Positions 25,846 through 35,786 of a DNA stretch of 64,000 nucleotides are shown here, one piece after another. Both the position numbers and the translations under genes were made by a program. The notes below the pieces were generated by a model. The model saw only the letters and a list, made by a program, of their open reading frames with translations, was not told where the DNA came from and did no database searches. This stretch comes from Elusimicrobiota bacterium (GTDB lineage: Bacteria > Elusimicrobiota > Elusimicrobia > UBA1565 > UBA9628): contig JACRDP010000009.1 of NCBI GenBank assembly GCA_016212855.1, positions 25,275-89,274 on the forward strand. Direction: 5' to 3'. Numbering within the stretch: position 1 is the stretch's first letter; every line of letters starts with the position of its first letter.

Positions 25846-27972
25846 TTACAGGCTGACGGGCTTTCCGCTGTGCAGACTTTCATGAGCGGCCAGCGCCGCG
25901 TGAGACGAGGCGAGGACGTCGTCCAAAGAGACCGGAGCAGGCCGTCCCTGTCGCACCGCAGCGGCAAACGCGGACCACTGGGCCTGGTGTCCCTTGTCCG
26001 CCCGCATCCATGCGCGGCGCGAGGCTTTTCGGCCGTGCGACCATATCGTCAACCGCCGGAAATCCTCAAGAACAGCGCTCACGCCGCCCGAATGAACCTC
26101 ATAGCGCTCCTTGCCCGCCGCGCTGTCGCCCGTACTGACATAAAGGATATCGGCGACGCTGCCGTCGGAGTAGCTCAGACGGAGCGACCAGTCTTGATCG
26201 CCAGCCAGCGAACCGATCCCTCGTGCGTCGGCCGCCGAAGGCTTTGAACCAACGACGAAGTTGGCCCAATCGATAAAATGACAACCCTCACCCAGCAGGC
26301 GTCCACCCTCGGACGGTTCCAAAACCCAATGCCCGGCTGGGAGCGCCCCAGCGTTTATCCGGATCTGGATCGCCTTTGCTCCGTCAGGCAGCGCCTTCTT
26401 CAATGCGATGGAGAAGGGAGCAAATCGCCGATTAAATCCAACGGCAAGAATACCTTTCGCCGAACGGGCCGCCGCTTCAACACGCCTAAATTCGTCAAGG
26501 GTGAGACATAGCGGTTTTTCTACGAATACGCTCTTTCCGACGGCCAAGGCCGCGCAGGCCTGGGCCGCGTGCTCGCAATGGCGCGTCAGCACAGCAACGA
26601 TGGATGTATCAGCGTCCGCAATGACCTCCTCCGCGCGCGACGAAGCGAAGGCAAAACCAAAGCGGTCCGCAGCAGCCTTCGCCTTGGTGCCCGACGCGCT
26701 GGCAATCCCGCGCAGGGAAGCGCCGGAAGCGTGCACGATGGGCAACAGCACGCTGCTTGCAAATTGGCCGGCGCCGATTACGCCTACGCCGCCGACAGCG
26801 GAGCGACGTGGAGCTGGACTCCAAACTTGCGTCGCCGCAGCCGAGGGAAACTCGCCATAGGTCAAGACGACGCCCAAGGAAGGTTCGTCCCCGCTGCTGG
26901 CGATGAGCCGGTAGGCCTCGACCGCCGATCCAAATGGGAGGCGATGGGTGATGAGCGGGGCCACGCGAACAGATCCCGTCGACAGCAATCGCAGGAATTC
27001 CTCGATGTTCCTCTTTTCGGTCCAGCGCACATAAGCATAAGGATAGTCGATGCCGCCCTCTTCGTAGCTCGGGTCGTAGCGCCCAGGGCCATAGGAGCGG
27101 GAGACATGAAGCGCCAATTCCTTTCGATAAAAAACGGTCCTCGGCACGGCAAGATTCACATTGCCGATGGCTACGACCACGCCGCGATCACGGGCGAGCG
27201 CACCGGAAAGCTCGATGGGATCGCTTGAGGCCGCGTCGGCGCAGATAAGCACGACGTCGAAGCCGCGGCCATCGGTAAAAGACATCGCCGCTGCTTCGGC
27301 GCCGGCGCGCGTGACCGCTGCATCAAATCCTCCCGCCTTGGCGACCTCAAGACGGCGCGCGTCGAGATCGATGCCCAATACGCGGCAGCCGGCAGCCTTG
27401 GCGATCAACCCGGCCAGTTGTCCGAGAACGCCCAAGCCGATCACGACCACTGACTCGCCCAGCCTCGCTTCGGAGAGACGAAATCCCTGCAGTGCAATTG
27501 CACCCAAGGTCGAGAACGCCGCGTCCTCGAAGTTTGTCAAAAGCTGAGGAAACTTTACGCAAAGATTCTGAGGAACGGCGGCGAACTCCGCATGATTGGC
27601 GTAACCCGCGCCCGCGCAAGCGACAAAATCTCCGGGAGAAAAACCATCCACCCCTTCGCCAACCGCTTCGACCACGCCCGCGGCGGAATAGCCGAGCGGC
27701 AAAGGCTGATCGAGCCGACCTTGCGTAGCGTCCCAGACCGACAAGATCCCGTCGCGGCGCGCCTTCTGCACGGCCTGGCGCACGAGGTCCGGACGCTTGC
27801 GCGCCTTTCCGAGCAGAGTGCTCTTGGCGAAATCGACAAGCATCCTCTCCGTTCCCGCCGATACGGCCGAGGCGCGCAGACGCACGAGCACTTGCCCATC
27901 CCTCGCCTGCGGGACCGGCACCTCAGCGAGGTAGGTCTCACCCGACTTAAGATTCTGCAACAGCTGCTTCAA
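25846..27972 (-). CDS. bi-domain oxidoreductase (zinc-type ADH fused to Gfo/Idh/MocA)
   Basis: The 708-residue protein joins an MDR alcohol-dehydrogenase-like half (about 1-375; NAD loop VVIGLGVLGQLAGLI) to a Gfo/Idh/MocA half (about 393-700; GVIGAGQFASSVLLP and the VEKPLCLTLDE motif). This fusion recurs in polysaccharide clusters next to heparinase or epimerase genes. The likely role is redox modification of a nucleotide sugar, with each half oxidising or reducing in turn. The actual reaction is unknown. It starts 58 bases after the flippase stop. Confidence 0.9.
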   Translation of the reverse strand: MKQLLQNLKSGETYLAEVPVPQARDGQVLVRLRASAVSAGTERMLVDFAKSTLLGKARKRPDLVRQAVQKARRDGILSVWDATQGRLDQPLPLGYSAAGVVEAVGEGVDGFSPGDFVACAGAGYANHAEFAAVPQNLCVKFPQLLTNFEDAAFSTLGAIALQGFRLSEARLGESVVVIGLGVLGQLAGLIAKAAGCRVLGIDLDARRLEVAKAGGFDAAVTRAGAEAAAMSFTDGRGFDVVLICADAASSDPIELSGALARDRGVVVAIGNVNLAVPRTVFYRKELALHVSRSYGPGRYDPSYEEGGIDYPYAYVRWTEKRNIEEFLRLLSTGSVRVAPLITHRLPFGSAVEAYRLIASSGDEPSLGVVLTYGEFPSAAATQVWSPAPRRSAVGGVGVIGAGQFASSVLLPIVHASGASLRGIASASGTKAKAAADRFGFAFASSRAEEVIADADTSIVAVLTRHCEHAAQACAALAVGKSVFVEKPLCLTLDEFRRVEAAARSAKGILAVGFNRRFAPFSIALKKALPDGAKAIQIRINAGALPAGHWVLEPSEGGRLLGEGCHFIDWANFVVGSKPSAADARGIGSLAGDQDWSLRLSYSDGSVADILYVSTGDSAAGKERYEVHSGGVSAVLEDFRRLTIWSHGRKASRRAWMRADKGHQAQWSAFAAAVRQGRPAPVSLDDVLASSHAALAAHESLHSGKPVSL

Positions 27973-28030
27973 CTCACTCCTCCGGCCGCTCTAGAGTCCA
28001 GATCGACCATATGCTACAAAATCGATCCCG

Positions 28031-29383
28031 TCACTCCGCGACGGGCAATCCCAAAAGTCGTCGAATCCGATTGGAAGCGAAATCGAAGCGCATACCGAAT
28101 ATCTTATTATTGGGTACCAGCACCTGCCATCGCGGCGTCGCCAACTCCCGCCAGCTCAGACCTACGGCCTGCCGAAAGAACGCCACCTGCGCGAGCGCGA
28201 CCACAAAGTAAGCGCACAGGGAGGCGATGGCCGCCCCCAAGATTCCCAGGGGAGGCAAGAGCAGGGCGAGCAGCGCTACGGTCACCACTAGTCCCAAGCC
28301 TTCAGACAACGCCGGCTTTCCGGGTTCACCAAGGCCTCGCAGGCTGTTTCCCAAGACGCTGTTGACTCCTTGAAAAAGAGCCGCGACCAGGAGAATCCGC
28401 GCTGGGAAAATGGCCCCGGAATAATCCTTGCTGAACAAAAATGGCAGGACCCAGGGCATCAATAAAATGGCCAGGACCGTTGTCGGCACCCCCAACAAAG
28501 CCGCCAAATAAATATGACGCAACGCCTGCCCTCCGCCGGCTTCGATATTTTCCGCCTTGGCGATCCGAGGGAACACCACCATGGCTAAGGCGTTGTAGAG
28601 AGGAGCCAGCATGCCGGAAAGCGAAACGGCTACCGCATAAAGTCCGAGTTGATCGGAAGCCATCACCGAGGTCATGATGAGTTGATCCATGCGCAGATTA
28701 ACCTGCGACGCGATCGAAGAAAGAAACGACTTAAGCCCATAAGCGAATACCGGTCTCACCAGAGTCCGCGGCCATGCAAACACCGGACGCAGCCTCCAGA
28801 TCACCGCGCTGGAGGTAATCATGCAAGCGGAAGTCTGGGTACAAAGATAAGCGATCAAATAGTTGCGCACCGTCGGCCAGCCCATGGCCGCTACGCAGGC
28901 GACCCCGATGGTATAACTGACTCCGCCGTAGATGCGCAGGAGGTTGAATTCGACAAGGGCATTGGAGCCCAGGAGAAGATGGGCTTGTTGATTGGTGGCG
29001 ATCATGAATGGGATCGCCACCGCCATCCATCTCAAATAAGAGCTCACGACGGGAGACAGATGAAGAGCCTCAGGCAGGATCAGCGCTCCGAAAAGAGCCA
29101 GCAGGCCTCCCCACAGGATGCTGACCAGCCAGGACAGCAGCCACAGGCCACCTATACGTTTGGGTTCCTTGCCCGCAAAGTAAGCGAAGGAAAAACCAAG
29201 ACCCAGGTTCCCGATCAACGTCAGCGCATTAAGCCAAACAATGACGGCCGCCATTTCGCCGCGGCGCTCGGGCCCCAACGTACGCGCAAGCATGATCCCG
29301 GCGCAGGCGCCCGCGACACCCACGATGATCGTCGACGCGAGAGTGCCGGGTAGACCGCGGGTCATACGGCCTTGAATTTTCAT
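28031..29383 (-). CDS. Wzx-type polysaccharide flippase (MOP superfamily)
   Basis: The 450-residue protein has about twelve to fourteen hydrophobic segments and the look of oligosaccharide flippases: GLPGTLASTIIVGVAGACAG near the N-terminus, NLRMDQLIM mid-protein and a basic C-terminal tail. It would flip the undecaprenyl-linked repeat unit to the periplasm. Its ATG overlaps the stop of the polymerase-like gene upstream (ATGA), consistent with one operon. Confidence 0.85.
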   Translation of the reverse strand: MKIQGRMTRGLPGTLASTIIVGVAGACAGIMLARTLGPERRGEMAAVIVWLNALTLIGNLGLGFSFAYFAGKEPKRIGGLWLLSWLVSILWGGLLALFGALILPEALHLSPVVSSYLRWMAVAIPFMIATNQQAHLLLGSNALVEFNLLRIYGGVSYTIGVACVAAMGWPTVRNYLIAYLCTQTSACMITSSAVIWRLRPVFAWPRTLVRPVFAYGLKSFLSSIASQVNLRMDQLIMTSVMASDQLGLYAVAVSLSGMLAPLYNALAMVVFPRIAKAENIEAGGGQALRHIYLAALLGVPTTVLAILLMPWVLPFLFSKDYSGAIFPARILLVAALFQGVNSVLGNSLRGLGEPGKPALSEGLGLVVTVALLALLLPPLGILGAAIASLCAYFVVALAQVAFFRQAVGLSWRELATPRWQVLVPNNKIFGMRFDFASNRIRRLLGLPVAE

Positions 29384-30705
29384 CGTTTAGCCACGGCGCC
29401 GGGCGCACCCGAGGCTTGCTTGCCGGAGCGCACACCGATGCCGGTTCCCAACGCCGTCAGCACCAACCAAACGATCGGACTGAACCGATTGAGCGTCAAC
29501 ACCGGCGCTCCCATTCCGGCCCCGAGGAGAAGCAGAACGACGACCAGCAGAAGTTGGCCCTCTTCGCAGCCCCCGAACTTGCTTCTAATCGCACGAAACA
29601 GGGCATACCCGAACATGGCTAAATAAAGGACTAGCGCCACGCAGCCTCCCGAGGCGAATATTTCCAAATAGGCGTTATCGACGATCGCGTAGGACCCGAT
29701 CCCCGTTCCCAGCCACGGAGATCGGGACCAGACTTCTCCGAAATCATCGATGATTCCCCCACGAGTGCCGCCGGTCGTGAAGCGACCCGCGGTGTAGCGC
29801 GACAGGACATCGGAGGAGTCAAGGTATGACGACAGCTTCGTCAGCCTCGCTCCGGTAGCCGTATCGATAAGCACATATTGCGCCGAAAGGAAAATAACGG
29901 GGGCAAGCAGAAACAAGATCAGCGCGGACCTCCTCATGGCTTTGCCTGAAGAGAGCATATAGATGCCCGCCAGGATCGGCGCTCCGATCAAGAACACCTT
30001 AGAGACCGATAGGAGCCCCCCGATGACGACCAAACCGACTGCGGCGAGTTGCATAACACTGGGCCATCTTCTCGCTTTAGCCAGCGTGTAGCACCACAAC
30101 ATAAGAACCAGCGAATACATATCGCCGGCTTCGATCGGCTGGTTGAATATGCCCGTAAATCTCCCCAGCGCTCCCGCCGCACTGGCGACTGAGGAGCGCT
30201 CCAATTTCCCTGAGTCCTGCCAGAAGTGCGAAAGCATCGGCTTGAGAGCTCCTCCGGGGAGAGCGAGCTGAACGATCGCGACCGCTGAATTAAGCGCTGC
30301 CAGAAAGAGCGCGACCTTGCATATTTCCATTATCATCGCAGAGGAGCCGCCGCTCTTTAAGCGGCGTTTCATGCAAGCGGACATGACAAACATCAGCACC
30401 AGCGGTTCAAGGAACTTCTCACCGCGGGAGACAATGTGCCGAATGTTCGGATCGTATTGCGGATAATAATTCGCGTAAGTTGAGATCGCCGACCACAAAA
30501 CGATCAGCATCCAAAATACGCAGATATGCAGAATAAAGGTCGATGCTTGCTTTTTCTTCTCCAGGAAATAGACAGGTAACGTCATCAAAAAAAACCCGTA
30601 GATCAGGACATGAGCAGCTTGAAGGCCGGAACCTGTACCCAGATACGGCCCGAAACAGCCGACCACGATGAGTATCGCGGAATTTCGGATCAGCCAGTCA
30701 TACAT
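29380..30705 (-). CDS. Wzy/WaaL-type O-antigen polymerase or ligase
   Basis: The 441-residue membrane protein has about eleven hydrophobic segments and a large periplasmic loop. The C-terminal region WLGTGIGSYAIVDNAYLE is the conserved Wzy_C signature. It probably polymerises the repeat units; ligase function cannot be excluded. A GGAG ribosome site precedes ATG 30705. Two more proteins of this type lie upstream, so roles may be divided between polymerase and ligase. Confidence 0.82.
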   Translation of the reverse strand: MYDWLIRNSAILIVVGCFGPYLGTGSGLQAAHVLIYGFFLMTLPVYFLEKKKQASTFILHICVFWMLIVLWSAISTYANYYPQYDPNIRHIVSRGEKFLEPLVLMFVMSACMKRRLKSGGSSAMIMEICKVALFLAALNSAVAIVQLALPGGALKPMLSHFWQDSGKLERSSVASAAGALGRFTGIFNQPIEAGDMYSLVLMLWCYTLAKARRWPSVMQLAAVGLVVIGGLLSVSKVFLIGAPILAGIYMLSSGKAMRRSALILFLLAPVIFLSAQYVLIDTATGARLTKLSSYLDSSDVLSRYTAGRFTTGGTRGGIIDDFGEVWSRSPWLGTGIGSYAIVDNAYLEIFASGGCVALVLYLAMFGYALFRAIRSKFGGCEEGQLLLVVVLLLLGAGMGAPVLTLNRFSPIVWLVLTALGTGIGVRSGKQASGAPGAVAKR

Positions 30706-30758
30706 GAATCAACACTCCACAATGTTTCCCAAGTAGATGCTCGAGTCATTCTGTGCCG

Positions 30759-31412
30759 TCAGAGCCGACCCTCGAGCCAGAGCACCCGCCCGGCGGGCAG
30801 GCACTGTCCGCCGCCGCAGGCACTCAGCAGTTCCCGCGCATCGGCGCGAACCTCAAAGAGCGCCCTCCACGGCCTCAGGGCGTCCGCGGGCAACGGAATC
30901 GGGGAGGTGGTGTTGTTGACGAGAAGAAGATACAGCCGGCCGCGAAAGCGCAAAGCCCGCGCCAACACGCCGCCCGGAACCGCGAACGGCAGACCGACTT
31001 CGGCTCCGGATTCCAAAATCGGCCGCATCGCGGCCGTTTCGCGGGCCACGCGGGACAGGGCCTGCCACTCCTCGGGATATGAACTCAGTTCGCGCCCGTC
31101 CGGTAAAGTCGGCAAGGCAAAGTATACGCCCGTCCGGCCTTTGACGGCCGCGAGCGCGACGAGCAGGCGTAGATGCGCCCAATCCGCCAGGATATCCCCC
31201 CTCCGGTCCGAAGGCCAGCCGGCCAAGACGCTCGCCCCGGGCGCGTCGGCGCCGTCGGGTGCGGCCGCGCGAATGGAGAGCCCCTCCGCACGCGCCGCCG
31301 ACGCGACGCCTGGCCCGACGGGCGCGAGCAACCCGATCTCGAAGTCGCGCGTCTTATCGGGGGCGCAGGCGGTCGTCAGCGCCAGAAGGGATGCCGCGAA
31401 CGCGCGTCTCAT
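30759..31412 (-). CDS. small putative lipoprotein of the polysaccharide locus
   Basis: From ATG 31412 the 217-residue protein has a lipoprotein signal (MRRAFAASLLALTTAC), with lipobox LTTAC. The body contains APVGPGVASAARAEGLSIRA and a beta-rich C-terminal part (GRLYLLLVNNTTSPIPLP) resembling the C-terminal sandwich of glycosidases. No catalytic motif is certain. It overlaps the upstream membrane gene (ATGA), so it is co-translated with it. The longer frame to 31895 is a shadow within that gene. Confidence 0.65.
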   Translation of the reverse strand: MRRAFAASLLALTTACAPDKTRDFEIGLLAPVGPGVASAARAEGLSIRAAAPDGADAPGASVLAGWPSDRRGDILADWAHLRLLVALAAVKGRTGVYFALPTLPDGRELSSYPEEWQALSRVARETAAMRPILESGAEVGLPFAVPGGVLARALRFRGRLYLLLVNNTTSPIPLPADALRPWRALFEVRADARELLSACGGGQCLPAGRVLWLEGRL

Positions 31413-32323
31413 GATCGCACCCCTGCGTGCATGCCCGCGATCAGCATGGCGGTCAGGACGAAGATCCGAAAATCCTCCAGGAACGCCCCGAGCATGAGCA
31501 TCCCGGCGACAACGCCAAGAAATAGCGCCGCTCCCAGGAGATGATGCGGGTCGTCCCATGAGGCCCGCAGAAGCCGAAAGGCGACGAGGCATAAGCCGAT
31601 TAAGATCAGCCCCGCACCGAGAACGCCATTGCGCAGAAGCCATCTGAGATATTGGTTGCCCAGAGTCGACATCGGTTCGTACAGAGCGGGGCCCCAGCCG
31701 AATACCGGGGATCGCCCAAAATAGGCGAACGCCTCGCGCGAGGACGTGAGGACCGGCGGCGCATTGAACAAGACGACCAGCGCGGAGGCCGCCGCGTGCA
31801 CGCGACGAAGCGGCGCAAGCGAGAAAAATAAAAAATGGATCGCGGCCAGAACCGAGAGGCAGCCTAGGAGCCCGGCTGGCTCGAACAGGTACCACGACCG
31901 CGCCCCAATCGACAGCAGGAAAAGAGAGAGATAAATCGCGGCCGTAAGCCCCGTTTCCAAAGACTTACGAACCGACTCATCGTAATGCTGGATGAGGTAG
32001 ACCGTGAAAGCCCCTGCGACGGGATAACGCGAAAGCGCCCACACATCCCCCGCCCCGGTGCGAATGCCGTTGAAGGCCGTCGAGTACGCATAGGAAACAG
32101 CGTCGAGCAAAGCCAGCAGGAAGAACAGCCCCGCGGCCTGGCGTCCGGGCCGACGAGTCTCCCAAGGAGAGGACAACGTCAGCGAGGCCGCGCCGCTGAG
32201 AAGGAGCGCGCCCGCAGGCAGAAGAAGACCGAGTCGTCCGCCCAGAAAGTGACCCGGAACGAAAAGGGCCAACCACACGACGGCGCTCATGGGATTATGC
32301 AGGCGTAGCGCAACCGGGATCAT
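31409..32323 (-). CDS. O-antigen-ligase-like membrane protein (short)
   Basis: The 304-residue protein has about eight hydrophobic segments and a C-terminal motif FGWGPALYEPMSTLGNQYLRW similar to the Wzy_C loop of O-antigen ligases and polymerases. At 304 residues it is shorter than usual (about 400-450). ATGA overlaps join it to the genes on both sides. It may be a second polymerase or ligase or a partner of the 582-residue protein. Confidence 0.68.
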   Translation of the reverse strand: MIPVALRLHNPMSAVVWLALFVPGHFLGGRLGLLLPAGALLLSGAASLTLSSPWETRRPGRQAAGLFFLLALLDAVSYAYSTAFNGIRTGAGDVWALSRYPVAGAFTVYLIQHYDESVRKSLETGLTAAIYLSLFLLSIGARSWYLFEPAGLLGCLSVLAAIHFLFFSLAPLRRVHAAASALVVLFNAPPVLTSSREAFAYFGRSPVFGWGPALYEPMSTLGNQYLRWLLRNGVLGAGLILIGLCLVAFRLLRASWDDPHHLLGAALFLGVVAGMLMLGAFLEDFRIFVLTAMLIAGMHAGVRS

Positions 32324-34068
32324 TCTTTCTCCTGCGCCGGAGACGAGCGGTAGAACGAACGCAGTTCTTCGAGAGCCTTCCGACGTTGCTCAGATGCGTT
32401 CTCCCGGCGCGGCTCCAAGCGGGCAAAGCGGACGGCCACCGCCCGCGTGGCGAAGTCGGCACCGTCGGCCGAGCGCCCCAGCCGCCGCAGAATCGCCCCC
32501 GCGAGGTAGAGTATCTCCGTGTTGAACGGGCGGCGTTCGACGGCGGCGAGAGCGTAGCGAAGAGAAAGCCGCAACATGGCGTAGTCGGCCGCCGGACCGT
32601 CTCCGGCCGCCTTGTACGCGGCCACGGACATCAGCACGGCGATGTCCGGCCTGTCATCGAGCGACAGCGCCCCCGCGATTGCCACGACGCGTTCCAGGGG
32701 CTCACCGGGCGTTGCGGCCCGCCGAGCCGCCAAGGCCGGCAGAACAGCCACCCGCAACATCACGATGCAGTAGGCTGCGGCCAGAAGAGCGGCGCCCGCC
32801 GAAGGCCGCAACTCAGGGGCGCGGACGACTGATTTATCCGCCCAGGAAGGCGCGGAAAGAAGAAAGCCGAGAACTCCGAAAAAGAAGACCGCGTTGGCCG
32901 GTATCTGAAAGCTGAAATCGAACAATGAGTGCGCCGCGAAAACGGCCGTGGCCGCCAGGCTTCCACCGATGAGGGCGCGCATCTCGCTCGAACGCGCCTC
33001 GCGCCAGGTCCGCGCGGAGATCAGGACCGCCAGGCCCGCGGCGATGAACGCCCCGATGAGGCCGAAGATCCCCGTTTCCAGCGCAAACTCGATCCAATCG
33101 CTGTGCGCATGGGCGGCAGTGCCCAGCAGAGTGAGATCCTGATACGAGGGATAAATCGTCTCGAAGCCCCCCAGCCCCGTGCCGAACAGCGGCGCGTCCC
33201 GCCACCAGCGCCAGGCATCGCCATAGATGGACAGACGCCCCATGACGTTTTTAGCGACGAGCGCCCCCGCGTCGGCGCTGGCCGCGACATGAAAGTAGGC
33301 GAAGAAGATCGTCAGCACCGCGCCGGCGAGCGCAGCGGCCGCACGCAGACGGCGGCGACGGGGGCTCCGCGCGAAATCGGCGCCAATAAAAGAAACCGCG
33401 GAGGCGGCCAATGGAATCGCCATTAAGGAGGCCTCGGACGTGCATAAAGCAAGTCCGATAACAACGACCACAAGGGCGCCCGCCAGGAGCTTTCCAGGCC
33501 GGGAAAAGAACAGGCCGACGCCGGCGGCCAAGGACACGAGCATGATGTTGGCGGCATGATCGCGGTTGTAATAGGAGCCGAAACGCAGCTCTTGACGCAG
33601 CCAGTAGAACTGACCGCCGGTGACTTCCTGGAGCAGACCAAGCACGGCCAACGCCAAGCCGACGCCAAGGAGAAAACGCGCGTAGCGGCGCGCGATAGAG
33701 TGCGTAACGACGATACGCGGCACGCTCCACAGCACGGCCGCGCAGGCGGCCCAGAGCATGACGGCGGCCCTGGTCTCATCGGGCGCCGCCGTGAAAGGCA
33801 CGAACGGGCGCGGGCCGTCCGGCGCCGCGACGGTCGCGAGTTGGAGGCAGCCCAAAGCCGCGACGGCCGCCGGGAAAAGCCAGAAATACGCTCCGGCAGG
33901 GGAGGCGGCCGGTCGCCCTTTGAGAAAGCAGGCTAGGGCGAGGGTAAAGACGAGAATCTCGATCACCGCGCGCGACCACGGCTCCACGCCGCCGAAGGCG
34001 AACACCCCGAACGCGGTCGCCGCGTACAACAGCCCTTCCAGTACCCGGGAAGGAATGCGCGGCGTCAT
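32320..34068 (-). CDS. O-antigen ligase/polymerase family protein with soluble tail
   Basis: The 582-residue membrane protein has about twelve hydrophobic segments. The Wzy_C signature is FGTGLGGFETIYPSYQ, with AHSDWIEFALETGIFGLIGA following, and the earlier loop FGSYYNRDHAANIM is typical of the family. About 100 residues at the C-terminus are helical and TPR-like (ALSLDDRPDIAVLMSVAAYK). ATGA overlaps link it with wzc upstream and the short ligase-like gene downstream. Confidence 0.85.
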   Translation of the reverse strand: MTPRIPSRVLEGLLYAATAFGVFAFGGVEPWSRAVIEILVFTLALACFLKGRPAASPAGAYFWLFPAAVAALGCLQLATVAAPDGPRPFVPFTAAPDETRAAVMLWAACAAVLWSVPRIVVTHSIARRYARFLLGVGLALAVLGLLQEVTGGQFYWLRQELRFGSYYNRDHAANIMLVSLAAGVGLFFSRPGKLLAGALVVVVIGLALCTSEASLMAIPLAASAVSFIGADFARSPRRRRLRAAAALAGAVLTIFFAYFHVAASADAGALVAKNVMGRLSIYGDAWRWWRDAPLFGTGLGGFETIYPSYQDLTLLGTAAHAHSDWIEFALETGIFGLIGAFIAAGLAVLISARTWREARSSEMRALIGGSLAATAVFAAHSLFDFSFQIPANAVFFFGVLGFLLSAPSWADKSVVRAPELRPSAGAALLAAAYCIVMLRVAVLPALAARRAATPGEPLERVVAIAGALSLDDRPDIAVLMSVAAYKAAGDGPAADYAMLRLSLRYALAAVERRPFNTEILYLAGAILRRLGRSADGADFATRAVAVRFARLEPRRENASEQRRKALEELRSFYRSSPAQEKE

Positions 34069-35783
34069 ATAGCCCGGTCTTTCTTGGTCTCCGAATCGAC
34101 GTAGTCGCGGTAATACTGCTCGTAATAGCGGCCGTCCGCGTAAGTCATCGTGCCGAGCCGTGCGCCGTTGACGACGCCGCCGAGTATTTTCAGGCCGCCG
34201 ACGCGCAGGCGCGCGCAGGCGGTCCGTATGAGCGGCACGCGCGTGCGCCCGAAACGAGTCACGAAAATGTTTTGCTTGACGTGACGGCCCCAGAGCAGGA
34301 TGTCGCTGATGGGGAACACCGGCGGGCAGTCCACGATGACCCGGGCGTAGCGCCCCCTCGCCCAGGTGAGGAATTTTTTAAGCTGATCTGTGTTGAGCAG
34401 CTCCGCGGGGTTCGGCGGCCTCTGCCCGCAGACGATCACGTCCAGGTGCGCTATGCCGCTTGACTGAACGAGGCCGTCCGGAGACGAGGCCACGCCGGAC
34501 AAGAAGTCGCTGAGGCCGGTTTCGTTGGACAGGTGGAAGTTGCGGTGCTGGCGCGGGCGGCGAAGGTCGCCGTCGACGAGAAGGACTTTCTGTCCCAGTT
34601 GAGCGAGGGCCACGGCCATGTTCGCGGCGACGAAGCTTTTACCCTCCTCCTGCACCGTGCTGGTGACGAGGATGACCGGTTCGCCGTCCACGGACTCCGC
34701 GTAGCCGATCATAGTGCGCAAGTTGCGGAAGGCTTCGCTCATGAGCGAGACCTCCGAGGACAACAGCGGCGCGTAAACCTTCGCGTCCTTCTTCAGTCTG
34801 GTATGAGGGATAAGTCCCAGAAACGGCAGATCGAGCTTGCGTTCGACGTCGTCGTGCGTGCGCACGGTTTGGTCGAGCATCTCGATGATCAATGCGGTGA
34901 AGACGCCAAGAATGAGCCCGCCCAGCAGGCCGAAGACGAGAGCCAGGGCCTTGCGCGGGCGAACCGGACGCTGCGGCAGCTTCGGCGGGTCGATGATGCG
35001 GACGTTGTTTCCCTGCAGTTGGCCAGACAGCTCGGACTTGAGGCTTTGAACGATATTGTTGACCTCGTTGTCGAGGACCTTGTGCATCGAGGCAAGCCGA
35101 GACGTCAGCCCCTGGACGGCGGGATGGCTGGACGTGTACTTCATGCGCAGGTCAGCCAGCTGCGCCTCTGCGGAGAAGATCTGGCTCTTGATGTCCTGAA
35201 TCAACTTGTTGTTGACGACGGAGGGCAATGACTCGTTGATCCGCTGGGCGTCGACGCCTTTGACGCGCATCTGCAGGGCATCGAGAACGTCCTTCGACAT
35301 GAACATCTGATTGTTCAAGTTCTGCTCGACGAAATACTGAGACAGGGTGTGGGAAATCTCCATGGCCAGGCGGGGATCGGTGCTGTCGGCGTTGACGTAG
35401 CAGAGCCGGGTCTTAGGAACCGGCATGATCGTCACGGCGTCGCGCAGGAGTTGGATGCCCAGGGCGAAGTCGCGAGAGTCCGCAAGTTTAAGGGCTGCGT
35501 ATGCACGCTCGAGAGCGGTGTCGCTCGTGATGAGCTTGTACTGGGTCAGGAAATACGCGTCGTCGTCGCTTTCCACACCGACGCCTTGCTGGGCGATCCC
35601 CTTATTGGCCCGCTCAACGTTGAGCAAGGTCTCCGCGCGGAACACCGGGGTGGACAGGAAAGCGTAGGCCGCGGAGGCGAGAAACACGGCCGCGGCGATG
35701 AGCAGGGCGATCCAACGCCGCCGCGAGACGATCTCGATGTACAGGGCGAGATTGATCTCGACTTCCTGTTCGGATTCGGCCAT
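34065..35783 (-). CDS. Wzc-type polysaccharide co-polymerase / BY-kinase
   Basis: The 572-residue protein has a Wzz domain bounded by membrane segments near residues 25-45 and 285-305. A cytoplasmic kinase domain follows with a P-loop in VTSTVQEEGKSFVAAN, Walker A' VLLVDGDLRRP and Walker B RVIVDCPP. The C-terminus is tyrosine-rich (TYADGRYYEQYYRDYVD), matching the autophosphorylated cluster of BY-kinases. It controls chain length and export with Wza. The phosphatase at 16563-17030 is the likely antagonist. It starts three bases after wza. Confidence 0.92.
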   Translation of the reverse strand: MAESEQEVEINLALYIEIVSRRRWIALLIAAAVFLASAAYAFLSTPVFRAETLLNVERANKGIAQQGVGVESDDDAYFLTQYKLITSDTALERAYAALKLADSRDFALGIQLLRDAVTIMPVPKTRLCYVNADSTDPRLAMEISHTLSQYFVEQNLNNQMFMSKDVLDALQMRVKGVDAQRINESLPSVVNNKLIQDIKSQIFSAEAQLADLRMKYTSSHPAVQGLTSRLASMHKVLDNEVNNIVQSLKSELSGQLQGNNVRIIDPPKLPQRPVRPRKALALVFGLLGGLILGVFTALIIEMLDQTVRTHDDVERKLDLPFLGLIPHTRLKKDAKVYAPLLSSEVSLMSEAFRNLRTMIGYAESVDGEPVILVTSTVQEEGKSFVAANMAVALAQLGQKVLLVDGDLRRPRQHRNFHLSNETGLSDFLSGVASSPDGLVQSSGIAHLDVIVCGQRPPNPAELLNTDQLKKFLTWARGRYARVIVDCPPVFPISDILLWGRHVKQNIFVTRFGRTRVPLIRTACARLRVGGLKILGGVVNGARLGTMTYADGRYYEQYYRDYVDSETKKDRAI

Positions 35784-35786
35784 GGC

